64,000 nt of DNA from Synechococcus sp. PCC 7336 (GCF_000332275.1 NZ_CM001776.1:496001-560000); one strand, 5' to 3'. Shown: positions 49,578 to 59,725, counted from the stretch's first letter. The notes: a model not told the origin generated them from the letters alone. A program made the numbers and translations.

Positions 49578-51848
49578 GTGGCTGCTCCAGTTCCAGCCCC
49601 TACCCTCGATATTTCTCCCGATCGCCTCAGCGCGCTAGAGTCGATTCGATTGCGGTTGCGGCAAAAGCAACGGGTTTTAGCTGATTGGCGCGGCGGGCCA
49701 CTGGCAGTGTCGGCGGTACCGGGGGCGGGCAAGTCTACGGGTATGGCTGGAGGGGCGGCGATCGCTGTGGCCGCGCACCGGCTCCATCGCGGCAAACAGC
49801 TTGTGGTGGTGACCTTTACGCGCTCGGCAGCCGCCCAAATCCGAGACAAAATTCGCCAGCACCTGCAGTCCCTCAAGCTCCCAATGGGGGGCTTTTCCGT
49901 CTATACCATTCACGGCTTGAGTTTGGCGATCGCCCACCAGCATCCCGATTTGTCAGGCATTGACGAAGACTTGGCGGTGCTATCGGAAGCGGAGAAAAAA
50001 CGCTATCTGCGCCAAGCTGTCGATCGCTGGGTGGAACATTCCCCACAGCAATTTCAGGAACTGTTGGAGGGGGGAGGGTTTGATGGGGAAGAAAGCGAGC
50101 GCCAGCGCCGCATTACCGTCTTGCGATCGGAAGTGTTGCCAGATCTAGCCCGCACGCTGATCCCCGAAGCCAAAAGTTCGGATTCATCCCCCGACAAGCT
50201 GCTGGCGATCGCCCGAGAGCAGATACCGCCCCCCGCAGTGCCGGAAGGAGAGGAATGGGTTTTACCCCAATACCCAGTCTTGGAGATTGCGGCGGAACTC
50301 TATCGCGAATACGAACGGATTCGCAAGCAGAATAACCGGATTGACTATGACGATATGACGCGGGCGGCTCTGCGGGTGTTGGAGAATCAGACGGTGCTAG
50401 AACAGTGGCAGCGGCAGGTGTTTGCAGTCTTTGAAGACGAAGCCCAAGACTCCAGCGTGCAGCAGCAGCGACTGCTGGAACTGCTGGCTCGCGATCCTGC
50501 TACGGGCCAATTGAATTTTGTGCGGGTGGGGGATTCCAATCAGGCGATCAACTCCACTTTTACCCCCGCCGATCCCTATTTTTTCCGCCAGTTTTGCGAT
50601 CGCTGTCGTTCCGAAAACAATTTCTCCAAAATGACCGAAGCCGGTCGCAGCAATATCGCCATTATTGAGGCAGCCAATCAACTGCACCGCCGAGCGAATG
50701 AATTCAGGCAATGGGGCAGCAGTATTCCGTTTCGCATTCAAGACATTCACCCCGCCCCCATCGGCGATCCGCAGCCGGATGCCAATCCCGACGGACCGGG
50801 GGTAGAGCTGTGCTTTCCCGAGACGATTCAAGCAACAGCCCAACAGATTGGCGATCGCGTCGCGCAACTGCTGGCAGCTAACCCCAAGCGCAACGCTGCC
50901 GTTTTAGTGCGCTACAAATCCCAGGTGCAATTTCTCTACAAACAGCTCAAAGACAGGGCCAAAGAGGCCGGATTTCAACTGTACGATGCCGGACAGTCGG
51001 GCAGGCGATCGCAGGTTCCTGTGGAGTTACTGGCGATCGTCCAATTCCTCAGCCGCCCCCATTCCCCCCAATACCTGCGCAGTGCCCTCGATACTTTACG
51101 CGGCCGCAACATTATCCCCAAACTCAACTACAGCCGCCTTGCCAGCATCCCCGAACAATTTTTGTATCCCGGTCCTCTCGCCCCCGAGCTAGAGCCTGCC
51201 GAACAATCTGTCCAAAAACTTTGCACCAGCTTGCTCAAAGCCAGTTTGGAATTAACCCCTCCTGCGCTACTCACTTTCCTGGCGCTGACTCTGCGTTACG
51301 ATGCCAATGAATTGGCTACTGCCGATAAGTTAAGCGATCGCGTTGCCCGTCAAGTCGGTGCTGCCGCCTCCCTCCGCAGTGCCGTCGAAGCTCTGACCGA
51401 AATCGTCGCCGACGCCGACTTTTCCCCCCTCGAAGCCGATGCCGATTCCATCTTCACTCGCCCCAACCAACTCACCCTCATGACCCTGCACAAGGCTAAA
51501 GGTCTAGATTGGGACTACGTCTTTTTGCCCTTCCTGCACGAGCGCACCTTTCCCGGCGATGCCAAACCGTTTGTGCCCCAAGGCCACCGGTTTATCGGCG
51601 AATTCAATCTGACGGATGTCACCCGAGCCCAACTGCGGGCTCACTTGCACAAACAACCGATTCCCGATTTGTTGTCTGCTCAGCAACAGGCCCATCAACT
51701 CAAAGGGGCAGAAGAGTTGCGACTGCTTTACGTCGGTATGACTCGCGCCAAACGGTTGCTGTGGATGAGCGCTGCTCTAGAAGCTCCGTTTACCTGGTCG
51801 AACCTCAGCAATGTATCGCCACTGCCGCCCTCGCCACTATTGCAATAA
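49578..51848 (+). CDS. UvrD/Rep-like ATP-dependent DNA helicase
   Basis: This 756-residue superfamily 1 helicase is read from GTG 49578. Motifs are AVSAVPGAGKSTGMA (Walker A, near residue 45-59), VVVTFTRSAAAQIRDK (Ia), FAVFEDEAQDSSVQQQRL (II, DEAQ), VGDSNQAI (III), TLMTLHKAKGLDWDYVF (V) and LRLLYVGMTRAKRLLW (VI). It is close to the PcrA/UvrD branch found in cyanobacteria. No nuclease domain is seen. Confidence 0.92.
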   Translation: MAAPVPAPTLDISPDRLSALESIRLRLRQKQRVLADWRGGPLAVSAVPGAGKSTGMAGGAAIAVAAHRLHRGKQLVVVTFTRSAAAQIRDKIRQHLQSLKLPMGGFSVYTIHGLSLAIAHQHPDLSGIDEDLAVLSEAEKKRYLRQAVDRWVEHSPQQFQELLEGGGFDGEESERQRRITVLRSEVLPDLARTLIPEAKSSDSSPDKLLAIAREQIPPPAVPEGEEWVLPQYPVLEIAAELYREYERIRKQNNRIDYDDMTRAALRVLENQTVLEQWQRQVFAVFEDEAQDSSVQQQRLLELLARDPATGQLNFVRVGDSNQAINSTFTPADPYFFRQFCDRCRSENNFSKMTEAGRSNIAIIEAANQLHRRANEFRQWGSSIPFRIQDIHPAPIGDPQPDANPDGPGVELCFPETIQATAQQIGDRVAQLLAANPKRNAAVLVRYKSQVQFLYKQLKDRAKEAGFQLYDAGQSGRRSQVPVELLAIVQFLSRPHSPQYLRSALDTLRGRNIIPKLNYSRLASIPEQFLYPGPLAPELEPAEQSVQKLCTSLLKASLELTPPALLTFLALTLRYDANELATADKLSDRVARQVGAAASLRSAVEALTEIVADADFSPLEADADSIFTRPNQLTLMTLHKAKGLDWDYVFLPFLHERTFPGDAKPFVPQGHRFIGEFNLTDVTRAQLRAHLHKQPIPDLLSAQQQAHQLKGAEELRLLYVGMTRAKRLLWMSAALEAPFTWSNLSNVSPLPPSPLLQ

Positions 51849-51889
51849 CGGTCTTCATGTATGTTGAATGGATGGTTGAGCGATCGCAC

Positions 51890-52207
51890 ATGAAAATCCT
51901 GCCGATCCAGTTGCCAAGAGAAAAAATTCACGAATTTTGCCAGCGTTGGCAGGTGCAAGAGCTGGATTTGTTTGGCTCGGTTCTGCGAGAGGATTTTCGG
52001 CCCGATAGCGATGTCGATGTACTCGTAGAGTTTCAGCCAGAGGCCCGCCGCAATCTCCTAGACCTAGTGCAAATGGAACAGGAACTAGCTGAGATGTTCG
52101 GTCGAGAGGTGGACCTCCTCTCGAAGTCCGCAATTGAAAAGAGCCCTAACTGGCTTCGCCGGCAAGCGATTTTGAGCACAGCAGAACCGGTGTATGTTGC
52201 GGGATAG
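51890..52207 (+). CDS. MNT-type nucleotidyltransferase (antitoxin-like)
   Basis: This 105-residue minimal nucleotidyltransferase starts at ATG 51890 (MKILPIQLPREKIHEF). The fold is marked by LDLFGSVLREDFRPDSDVDVLVEF, with the GSxxR and DxD metal-binding residues. MNT proteins usually neutralise HEPN toxins by AMPylation. No HEPN gene follows; a MITE lies downstream instead, so the pair is broken or the gene acts alone. Confidence 0.88.
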   Translation: MKILPIQLPREKIHEFCQRWQVQELDLFGSVLREDFRPDSDVDVLVEFQPEARRNLLDLVQMEQELAEMFGREVDLLSKSAIEKSPNWLRRQAILSTAEPVYVAG

Positions 52208-52326
52208 TTCAGCTCTTCTCGACATTGCCAGGGCGGCACGATTGATTGTCGAAACTTTTTGAAATCTATCGAGTCTCTGTTACCTCAGCTCTAGAGTGGG
52301 TCGCGTCTATCGGTATGTTTCAACAC

Positions 52327-52497
52327 GCCAGTTCGATAAGTATCTGCCCCCTATCTTCTAACCCCCCTCGCAAAGCGTGGCGTCAGCCGTAACTTTGGAG
52401 ACAGAGAAACAAAGTCCAGCAAGGAATCGCGGCTGTTTCTCCCCTCTCCCTAGGGAGAGGGGTCGGGGGTGAGGGACAGACGTTTGTCGAACTGACA
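52327..52497. mobile_element. MITE, dispersed repeat family 2, copy 1
   Basis: The ends are imperfect inverted repeats of about 20 bp: CCAGTTCGATAAGTATCTG (52328-52346) and CAGACGTTTGTCGAACTGA (52477-52495). Inside is the hairpin CCCCTCTCCC-TA-GGGAGAGGGG. A related element lies at 60122-60372. There is no coding capacity. Confidence 0.7.
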
Positions 52498-52498
52498 T

Positions 52499-53737
52499 TC
52501 ACGAGTTTCGGGCAACTGGATACGCTCCCGTTTGGATGTTGATTTGCTGAGTTCGACCGTTGCGATCGAGTTCCAGCCTCAAAGTACTCCCTACAGATGT
52601 GTTGAAAACTTTCTGCTGAACTTGCTCGGCATTCGTCACGGTCTCGCCATCGATTTGGACGATAATATCGCCAGCCCTCAGCCCCGCCCGCTCGGCAGGA
52701 GAGTCAGGCACCACACGCCGCACTAAAATACCCTCTTCTCGCTCGACAAAGAACCCGCTGTTGGGATCGGAGTTGAGCTGTTCGCGCACTGTGGCGGTGA
52801 GGGCAATCATTTCAATTCCGAGATAGGGATGCTCGACAGTTCCCGATGCTTCCAGTTGGCGAGCGATCGCCGCCGCCGTATTAATAGGTATGGCAAAGCC
52901 AACCCCCGACGCCCCGCGAATAATCGCCGTATTGACCCCGATAACGTTGCCGCTGGCATCGAGCAGCGGCCCGCCCGAGTTACCGGGATTGATCGCGGTA
53001 TCGGTTTGGATAAAGTTCACCCGCTTATCGGGAATACCCACTTCTCTGGGGGAACGGCTCACGGCACTGACGATCCCCGCTGTGACGGTGCTGTCTAATC
53101 CCAGCGGGTTGCCAATGGCGATTGCCCATTCGCCCACCTGCACGCGATCGGAATCCCCTAGCGCAACAGTGGGAAGATCCTCTGCCTCAATTTGTACCAA
53201 GGCAATATCGGTCACGGGGTCGCTGCCGATCACTCGACCCGTAAAGGTGCGACCGTCCTGCAGGCGGACCTCCACTTCAGCGGCACGATCGACCACGTGA
53301 GCGTTAGTCACAATCTTGCCGTCACTGCTAATGATAAATCCAGACCCCGTGCCCTGTTGGCGGTATTCCCGACGCAGCTCGGGCAAATTGCCAAAGAATC
53401 GACGCAAATAGGGATCGCTGAAGAGGGGGTTGCCAAATGGAGATGCTACTGAAGTCTCAATCACCTTCGTGGCATCAATTCGCACGACAGCAGGCCCGAC
53501 AGCCCGAACGACATCGGAGATGAAACTGAGGCTGCGATCGCTAGAGAGCGGCGCAGCAGCAATTGCTGGTTCGCTATCGGCAACTGCTGGCGAGGCGGCT
53601 ACTCCTGACAGCCCATCGCTCCCCTCAGAGCTATCCGAAATCTGACCTGAGGCCAAGATACCGCTTCCCAGCCCCATGCCAAACAGCAAGAGTGCCAGAG
53701 TTAACTGTCGAACTCGAGGATTGACGTTCATTTTCAT
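52499..53737 (-). CDS. HtrA/Deg-family serine protease with PDZ domain
   Basis: This 412-residue protease is exported or anchored by an N-terminal hydrophobic segment (LALLLFGMGLGSGILASG). The trypsin-like domain has the catalytic triad: VTNAHVVDR (His), DPVTDIALVQIE (Asp) and NPGNSGGPLLDASG (Ser). A PDZ domain (about 305-400) follows, with AERAGLRAGDIIVQIDGE. It is one of the Deg/Hho group that guards protein quality in the envelope or thylakoid. Which of HhoA, HhoB or HtrA it equals cannot be decided here. Confidence 0.95.
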   Translation of the reverse strand: MKMNVNPRVRQLTLALLLFGMGLGSGILASGQISDSSEGSDGLSGVAASPAVADSEPAIAAAPLSSDRSLSFISDVVRAVGPAVVRIDATKVIETSVASPFGNPLFSDPYLRRFFGNLPELRREYRQQGTGSGFIISSDGKIVTNAHVVDRAAEVEVRLQDGRTFTGRVIGSDPVTDIALVQIEAEDLPTVALGDSDRVQVGEWAIAIGNPLGLDSTVTAGIVSAVSRSPREVGIPDKRVNFIQTDTAINPGNSGGPLLDASGNVIGVNTAIIRGASGVGFAIPINTAAAIARQLEASGTVEHPYLGIEMIALTATVREQLNSDPNSGFFVEREEGILVRRVVPDSPAERAGLRAGDIIVQIDGETVTNAEQVQQKVFNTSVGSTLRLELDRNGRTQQINIQTGAYPVARNS

Positions 53738-53955
53738 ACATCAGGAATCACGAGTGGTCAAAATTGAAGTGCAACCCCACAGACAACAACGTGGTTGACT
53801 TCATTTAACCCGCTACACTCCTGCATTTTAAAATGGCCCAAATTCTTGGAATCTATTCGCAGAGATAGTGCAGTTCGGGAAGTTAGAAATAGATTTGAAA
53901 CTCGACAGTTTTCTTCAAGCGATCGCGAGATCGGCGATCCCGCGATCGCCGAGCG

Positions 53956-54447
53956 TTAGGCAGAGAGCTCTGCAGTTGTTTCAGAATCTGCTCCCATCTG
54001 ACTCGCATTGCCTTGACCATTCTCGATCGCAACCTTAATCGTGCGAGCGACATCTTCCTTCGGTAAAGTCACACTCAACAAGCCATCCAGATGACGAGCC
54101 GAGACTGCCTCAGTTTTAATCGAGCGCGCGAATTTCCAACTGCGCTTGAATTGACCGTTACTAAATTCACTGTGAAGTAATGTGGCATTCTCGAGACTTT
54201 CAAAATCAGCATGACCGCTAATGGTTAAACCTCGGGCATGTGCTTCAATATCGAGATTTTCAGCCTTTACTCCCGGCAGCATAACTCGAACAATGTAGCT
54301 TTCATTGGTTTCCCAAACTTGAGCGGGGGTCGAAAGAGTCTCTCCAGCTCGCGTTACAGAAGCGCCAGCATTGGGTTCGAACAGTCTGTCTAACTGTCGA
54401 CGGATTCTGTCAGCTTCATCCATTGCATACCAAGTCAACATAGTCAT
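53956..54447 (-). CDS. hspA: small heat-shock protein (Hsp20/alpha-crystallin)
   Basis: This 163-residue chaperone has a short N-terminal arm (MDEADRIRRQLDRLF), then an alpha-crystallin domain (about 45-140): ESYIVRVMLPGVKAENLDIE, LTISGHADF and the late DGLLSVTLPKEDVART. Such proteins bind unfolding proteins under heat stress. A hairpin with 8-bp arms lies in the upstream region (54519-54550), but no CIRCE element was seen. Confidence 0.93.
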   Translation of the reverse strand: MTMLTWYAMDEADRIRRQLDRLFEPNAGASVTRAGETLSTPAQVWETNESYIVRVMLPGVKAENLDIEAHARGLTISGHADFESLENATLLHSEFSNGQFKRSWKFARSIKTEAVSARHLDGLLSVTLPKEDVARTIKVAIENGQGNASQMGADSETTAELSA

Positions 54448-54869
54448 CTGAACCCTCCAAAATTTGCAAGATATTGAAACTCAATAGAAGAGATAACTGA
54501 ACTGAAACTAGTTGGCGCAGAAAAGCTAAACACTAGCGTTCTGCTTTTCTTTACAGTTCCCAACATAAAAGCTCGGTTCAATGGGCAAGATTGGGGAAAC
54601 CGAACCCAGTCCATCTCAATTACCGATCTCGGCTAAAGCTGCGCTCAGAAATGATTTGAGCCGCAGCCTTCGTAAGGATTGTCCGAGCAAATTTCAGTTG
54701 GCTGCTCCTCGGAGTATTCCTTCCCGATCGCCTCGACATCGGCCCGTTTGGCCGCAGGCCGCCTCGTTCGTCTGGCATAGTGCTTGAAGGCTCTCCCACC
54801 GATGCCGCGACAGATACGGAATGAGAAAGTTGGTGTAGCCTGTATTTAGGAACTTATGCAAGTTGGAAC
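54448..54869. other. 422-bp intergenic region
   Basis: The region lies between the divergent small heat-shock gene and the iscA-like gene. It contains a hairpin with 8-bp arms (AGAAAAGC at 54519-54526 with GCTTTTCT at 54543-54550) that could lie in the leader of the heat-shock transcript. Short open frames here show no recognisable sequence. Confidence 0.45.
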
Positions 54870-55235
54870 ATGCTCAGCATTAACCTGACAGAATCGGCCA
54901 TCCGCGAAGTCAAACGAATTCGCTCCAAGTACGACGATCCGAACATGTGCTTGCGCTTGGGGGTTAAGCCCAGCGGCTGCTCGGGAATGTCTTACACGAT
55001 GGGCTTTGAGTCCGATCCGAAAGAGGCTGACGAGATCTTTGATTTCGATGGCTGCAAAGTGGTTGTAGACCCCCTCAGTCTCTCCATCATTGACGGCATG
55101 ACAGTTGACTTTAGCGAAGACCTGTTGGGGGGTGGCTTCCGGTTTGACAATCCAAACGCCGCCAACACTTGCGGTTGCGGCACCTCCTTCGCTGTTGGCT
55201 CGAATGCGACTGCAGCCGCTGCGACTGCGTCTTAA
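54870..55235 (+). CDS. A-type iron-sulfur carrier (IscA/SufA)
   Basis: This 121-residue HesB/IscA-family carrier for iron-sulfur cluster assembly has all three cysteines: one in KPSGCSGMSY and two in NTCGCGTSF. The body, LRLGVKPSGCSG to VDPLSLSIIDGMTVDF, is typical. An Ala/Thr-rich tail (ATAAAATAS) is extra. ATG at 54870 gives MLSINLTESAIREVK. Confidence 0.94.
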   Translation: MLSINLTESAIREVKRIRSKYDDPNMCLRLGVKPSGCSGMSYTMGFESDPKEADEIFDFDGCKVVVDPLSLSIIDGMTVDFSEDLLGGGFRFDNPNAANTCGCGTSFAVGSNATAAAATAS

Positions 55236-55269
55236 TTCCCACTGCCCTAACTGCCATCGGCCTCAAGTT

Positions 55270-55316
55270 AAACTCCGTCCGGGCTTTTAGCGATCGCCGC
55301 CGGACGGAGTTTTGTC
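55270..55316. terminator. strong bidirectional terminator
   Basis: AAACTCCGTCCGG (55270-55282) pairs perfectly with CCGGACGGAGTTT (55300-55312), followed by TTG. A-run and T-run ends flank the stem, so it can serve both the iscA-like gene and the convergent TPM gene. Confidence 0.85.
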
Positions 55317-55335
55317 TGCGATGAATCGCTGAAGG

Positions 55336-56184
55336 TTAACTTTCCTCGACTTCAGCGTCGCGACCAAACGGAGTGATGGGTAAGACATAAATCGCCAATA
55401 CACTGGCTAAAAAAGCCAGCACGTTCCGAGTGATGGGCAGCCAATCCGCTGTGCGGCTGACTACGGGACCAATGCCAAAGGCTCCGAAGAGGGTCAGCCA
55501 GAGGGGGGCGAACAGCAATGCCCATTGCCAGCGAAAGATCTCGTTCTCTTTGCGGGGTTTACCGGCAAAACCACAGATCAGGCCGCCCGCAACCGACATG
55601 GCCAGCGTGAGCACCCAATGCTCGTCGGGCAGCCCCGGCACTACTCTGCAACCGCCCTCTCGAAAGCAGCCATCTAGGGCACTGACAGTGGTTTGAATGG
55701 CATCGGCATTGCCATTATCGCGCACGAAAAATTGGTTGCCGTAGCGCGATTGCAGTTCGATCCAAAAGGTGCGGGGCAACACTTCGCGGACGCGATCGCC
55801 CACATTAAAAGCCAACAAATTGCCGCCGCGCGGATTGGCCACCATCAGTACGCTCTTTTCATTCAGTCCCCAATAGTCTTTCACTTGGCGACCGGGGGAT
55901 TTGTCCGCTTGAGTCAGCACCCGCAGTTTCCAGCCGGTGTCTGCTTCCAGTTGCTTGAGTTGGCGATCGAGTTTCGCTTCTTGGTTTGGAGTCAGTTGAT
56001 TGGCGAGATCCAACACAGTCACTTCCGGCTGGGGAAACTCCATTTCCACCACGGGCAGCACCCTTTGAGCCCCAGCGCTGGTATTGCCCAACCAGACAGA
56101 GCCGCAGAGGAGGCAGGTCACCCCCAGCACGAGCGCACGCTCGAGAGTAGCGCGCAGGCGAGGAAGCAATGACCGGATGTACAT
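55336..56184 (-). CDS. TPM-domain protein, Psb32-like
   Basis: This 282-residue protein has a signal segment (ALVLGVTCLLCGSVWLGNTS), a TPM domain (about 55-185; LTPNQEAKLDRQLKQLEADTG, NEKSVLMVANPRGGNLLAF) and two or three C-terminal membrane helices (WVLTLAMSVAGGLICGFAG, WALLFAPLWLTLFGAFGIG). It matches the Psb32/TLP18.3 family linked to photosystem II repair. ATG at 56184. Confidence 0.85.
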   Translation of the reverse strand: MYIRSLLPRLRATLERALVLGVTCLLCGSVWLGNTSAGAQRVLPVVEMEFPQPEVTVLDLANQLTPNQEAKLDRQLKQLEADTGWKLRVLTQADKSPGRQVKDYWGLNEKSVLMVANPRGGNLLAFNVGDRVREVLPRTFWIELQSRYGNQFFVRDNGNADAIQTTVSALDGCFREGGCRVVPGLPDEHWVLTLAMSVAGGLICGFAGKPRKENEIFRWQWALLFAPLWLTLFGAFGIGPVVSRTADWLPITRNVLAFLASVLAIYVLPITPFGRDAEVEES

Positions 56185-56332
56185 TCTGAGCCTCAGAAGA
56201 AAATATTGCGAACTGTGTATTTAACTATAGCGATTTTTCGATCGATTCAAGTTTCGCTGGCGATCGCCCGACGGAACCCTTTCGCTGAATGTGGACTTAT
56301 GGGCCACCATGAATGTGCAGTCTGCTGTTCGT

Positions 56333-56362
56333 CTTTCGCCTGTCAATCTTTCGCCTGTCAAT
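56333..56362. repeat. 15-bp perfect tandem duplication
   Basis: CTTTCGCCTGTCAAT occurs twice in direct succession (56333-56347, 56348-56362), 23 bases before the glyoxalase-family start. It may affect the leader of that gene or be a replication slip. Confidence 0.7.
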
Positions 56363-56385
56363 GGGTCACCTATCCTCGATTTGTT

Positions 56386-56844
56386 ATGCCAGATTCTGTC
56401 GTCTCTAGCGCGATCGCCCCCGGACACTTGCAGGGGGTTCACCACATTGCCCTGAATGTGCGCGATATCCATCTGTCCCGAGCCTTCTACGGCCAGATCT
56501 TGGGGTTAAAAGAACTGACTGGCGAAGAGATTCCCGCCACACTCCAGCAGATGGTGGAGGATGGCAAGGTCGCCAACTTCGTTACTCCCGACGGTACCGT
56601 CCTCGACCTGTTTGCGGCGCCGGATCTATCGCCCCCCGCTGCCGATCCGGCAATAGAGTTTACCCGTGCCAACCACATGGCTTTCGATATTGCCCCCGCG
56701 CAGTTCGATACCGCCGTAGCAGCGCTGCGCGATCGCGGTGTGGCGATCGCCAATGGCCCAGTCACTCGTCCCACCGGTCGAGGCATCTACTTTTACGACC
56801 CCGATGGCTTTCTGCTCGAAATTCGCTGCGATCCGGCCAATTGA
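56386..56844 (+). CDS. glyoxalase/VOC-family protein
   Basis: This 152-residue vicinal-oxygen-chelate protein is read from ATG 56386 (MPDSVVSSAIAPGHL). The two beta-alpha-beta-beta units carry metal-ligand positions GVHHIALNV, VLDLF, NHMAFDI and FLLEIR. An upstream open extension to 56206 has no family sequence. The substrate is unknown. Confidence 0.88.
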   Translation: MPDSVVSSAIAPGHLQGVHHIALNVRDIHLSRAFYGQILGLKELTGEEIPATLQQMVEDGKVANFVTPDGTVLDLFAAPDLSPPAADPAIEFTRANHMAFDIAPAQFDTAVAALRDRGVAIANGPVTRPTGRGIYFYDPDGFLLEIRCDPAN

Positions 56845-57156
56845 ATATTGTCCTATCCTCCGTTCCCGCAAACGGACTGCTCAATCCTACAAACGCCAAC
56901 CCGATCCCAAACTTCCTATCCCCACCGCTGAATCTGCCGATCGCGTGCAGTACACTAGAGCGAGCTCTTTTGCATGGTGCGATCGACGTCTTGTATCGCT
57001 TTCAGTGCGACAATCCTAGTGTTTGTCATGAATGCACGCCGATCGCGATGGCGAAAACATCCAAGCACCATCCAGCGGAGTTAGGGTTCTTGACGAGATT
57101 GACCAACCGTCAACATCCGTCTAACTTGAGTGGCTGTGATGTGGGAGTGAAATACT

Positions 57157-58185
57157 GTGGGCCTGCTTGACCGTTTTTCCCGAGATATGGGAATCGACCT
57201 GGGAACTGCCAATACATTGGTCTTCGTGCCGGGACGGGGCATCGTTCTCCAAGAACCCTCTGTTGTAGCGATCGACCAAGACAGCAAAGTTCCCCTAACC
57301 GTAGGAGAAGACGCGAAGAAAATGTTGGGTCGCACCCCCGGCAATATCGCTGCCGTGCGTCCCCTCCGCGACGGCGTCATCGCCGACTTCGATGTCGCCG
57401 AGATGATGCTCAAACACTTTATTCATCGGGTTCACGAAGGGCGATCGCTAATTGCCCCCCGTATTGTCATCGGTATCCCCAGCGGCGTCACGGGCGTAGA
57501 ACGCCGAGCCGTGATGGAAGCGGCGATTCAAGCGGGCGCGCGCGAGGTGCATTTGGTGGACGAGCCCGTAGCGGCGGCGATCGGAGCCGGACTGCCCGTC
57601 GCCGAACCCACCGGCAACATGATCGTCGATATTGGCGGCGGTACCACTGAAGTGGCCGTTCTCAGTTTGCAGGGGACCGTTCTGAGTGAATCCGTCCGCA
57701 TTGCCGGTGACGAACTGACGGAATCGATTGCCCAATATCTCAAAAAAGTCCACAACCTCGTGATTGGGGAACGCACTGCCGAAGAAATTAAAATCCAAAT
57801 TGGCTCTGCTTATCCGACAGAAGAAGAACTCTCCCTCGACGTACGCGGCTTACACCTGCTCTCCGGCTTGCCCCGTACCGTCACCGTCAAAAGTCCCGAA
57901 ATTCGCGAAAGCATGGCCGAACCCCTGTCCGTCATCGTCGAAGCGATTAAGCGGACCTTAGAACGCACCCCCCCCGAACTGGCTGCCGATATTATCGATC
58001 GCGGCATCATGCTGGCGGGTGGCGGAGCCCTCTTGCGGGGACTCGATGCATTGATCAGCCACGAAACGGGCATCTTAGTCCATATCGCTGCCGACCCACT
58101 GAGTTGTGTGGTGTTGGGGACCGGCCAAGTGCTAGAGAACTTCAAAGGCTTGGGTCGGGTGGTCAGCAGCAGTTTCAAAGGCTAA
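57157..58185 (+). CDS. mreB: rod-shape protein MreB
   Basis: This bacterial actin homologue guides cell-wall growth. It has 342 residues and a GTG start. The actin-fold phosphate loops are [17 protein letters not shown] and [15 protein letters not shown], with the adenosine motif [14 protein letters not shown]. It heads the mreBCD operon. Confidence 0.97.
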   Translation: MGLLDRFSRDMGIDLGTANTLVFVPGRGIVLQEPSVVAIDQDSKVPLTVGEDAKKMLGRTPGNIAAVRPLRDGVIADFDVAEMMLKHFIHRVHEGRSLIAPRIVIGIPSGVTGVERRAVMEAAIQAGAREVHLVDEPVAAAIGAGLPVAEPTGNMIVDIGGGTTEVAVLSLQGTVLSESVRIAGDELTESIAQYLKKVHNLVIGERTAEEIKIQIGSAYPTEEELSLDVRGLHLLSGLPRTVTVKSPEIRESMAEPLSVIVEAIKRTLERTPPELAADIIDRGIMLAGGGALLRGLDALISHETGILVHIAADPLSCVVLGTGQVLENFKGLGRVVSSSFKG

Positions 58186-58386
58186 GCTCAATTCTTTCTC
58201 AATCCCGCGCGCGCGGCGTTGGCGATCGCCAGTTGGCAAGATAGATTCCTCAGAATCTAGCTGTTAATTGCAGCTTCGCGAGGGACACCCGCAATACAGC
58301 AGTATGGCAATACAGCAGTATCAAATGTGTGGGTTGTGTGAAATTGACACCGATTGTTGGTACGCTATCCACCGATAGGGGAAGCC

Positions 58387-59157
58387 ATGGCAATAGCGCT
58401 CGATACAATTCGCAGGTGGTGGAGCCGATTTGGCGTTCCATCAGTGCTGGCAGCGACATCGCTGGCGGCAGTGCTGGCACTGCGACAAACCCAGGGCGAA
58501 GTGTTGACAGAAACGTTTTACTGGGTGTCGGCCCCCTTTCGTCCCAAGGTCAATCTGGATGTGGCTCTGAGTACGGCTGCCAATCGAGAATTGCTGGCTC
58601 GGGTCACCGAGCTGCAGCGACAAAATCGACAATTGCGGCAATTGTTAGATATCCGAGAAGAATTGGTTGGCGAGGCAGTGCCGGCAGCCGTGGTGAGTCG
58701 CTCTGCCGACGGTTGGTGGCAGGAGATCTCCTTGGGACGCGGGGCCAATCACAATGTCAGTCCGGGGGATGTGGTCATGGCTCCCGGCGGACTGGTGGGG
58801 CGAGTGGAGCGAGTGACCCCCAACACCAGCCGCATTTTGCTGGTGAGCGACCCCACCAGTCGAGTGGGGGTAACCCTCAGCCGCACGCGGGCCATGGGGG
58901 TCTTGCGCGGACGCGGGTCGCAGTTGGCGGTGCTGGAGTTTTTCGAGCGATCGCCCGATGTTCAAATCGGCGATACTGTGGTCACGTCGGGGTTCAGCAG
59001 CCTGTATCCCGCTAGTTTAATTGTCGGTCGCATCCAGTCGGTCGATCTCGACGCGAGTCCCGCTCCCGCAGCAGTGGTAGAGCTATCTGCCCCGATTAGC
59101 CTGCTAGAGTGGGGCATCATCTATAGCTATGACCCAGCCATCGAACCCACTCTTTAA
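58387..59157 (+). CDS. mreC: rod-shape protein MreC
   Basis: This 256-residue bitopic protein has an N-terminal membrane segment (about 15-30), a coiled coil (about 70-98; ELLARVTELQRQNRQLRQL) and two beta barrels (WQEISLGRGANHNVSPGDVV; GDTVVTSGFSSLYPASLIVG). ATG at 58387 is preferred over a GTG-type start 11 codons earlier. It overlaps mreD by 29 bases. Confidence 0.95.
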   Translation: MAIALDTIRRWWSRFGVPSVLAATSLAAVLALRQTQGEVLTETFYWVSAPFRPKVNLDVALSTAANRELLARVTELQRQNRQLRQLLDIREELVGEAVPAAVVSRSADGWWQEISLGRGANHNVSPGDVVMAPGGLVGRVERVTPNTSRILLVSDPTSRVGVTLSRTRAMGVLRGRGSQLAVLEFFERSPDVQIGDTVVTSGFSSLYPASLIVGRIQSVDLDASPAPAAVVELSAPISLLEWGIIYSYDPAIEPTL

Positions 59158-59725
59158 TCTGCTGCTGAGTTCCCGATACAGCAATTGGGCGATTACTGCG
59201 CTATCTGCCCTGGCTTGCGCCTTGGGAGGCTGGGTGCGCTTGCCGGGGATGGTGCTGGCGGGGCTGACTCCCAACTGGACACTGATTTGGGTGGTGTGCT
59301 GGAGTGTGAACCGCCCGACGGGACAGGCGGCTCTTGCTGGGTTGATGCTGGGCTTTCTGCAAGACGCGATCTCTCAACCGCGTCCCACCCACGCGCTGGG
59401 GTTGGCGATCGTGGGCATCTTGACCGCCCGCCTGCAAAAACAAAGGGTGCTCAAAGAGGACTTTATTTCAGCAGCTCTGATTGTGTTCGGCATGGTTGCG
59501 ATCGCCGAAACCCTGATGGCCCTGCAGTGGACTTTGCTTTTAGGCTGGAACGAAGACAGCGGCCAATGGGCGGCGAGAACGATCGATAGTATCTGGCTCA
59601 ATCACCAAACCATTGCTTTGCGGTCTGCCATCATCAGCAGTCTGTGGGCACCCGCAGTGTATTTGCCCCTGAGTTCCTGGTGGAAACGCTTTGAGGGCGA
59701 TCGACAGGAGAATCGCTCGGAGTAG
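59129..59725 (+). CDS. mreD: rod-shape protein MreD
   Basis: This 198-residue membrane protein has about five helices (WAITALSALACALGGWV, MVLAGLTPNWTLIWVVCW, and others). Assignment rests on membrane pattern and its position directly after mreC with an overlapping start. It completes the elongasome operon. Confidence 0.9.
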   Translation: MTQPSNPLFNLLLSSRYSNWAITALSALACALGGWVRLPGMVLAGLTPNWTLIWVVCWSVNRPTGQAALAGLMLGFLQDAISQPRPTHALGLAIVGILTARLQKQRVLKEDFISAALIVFGMVAIAETLMALQWTLLLGWNEDSGQWAARTIDSIWLNHQTIALRSAIISSLWAPAVYLPLSSWWKRFEGDRQENRSE

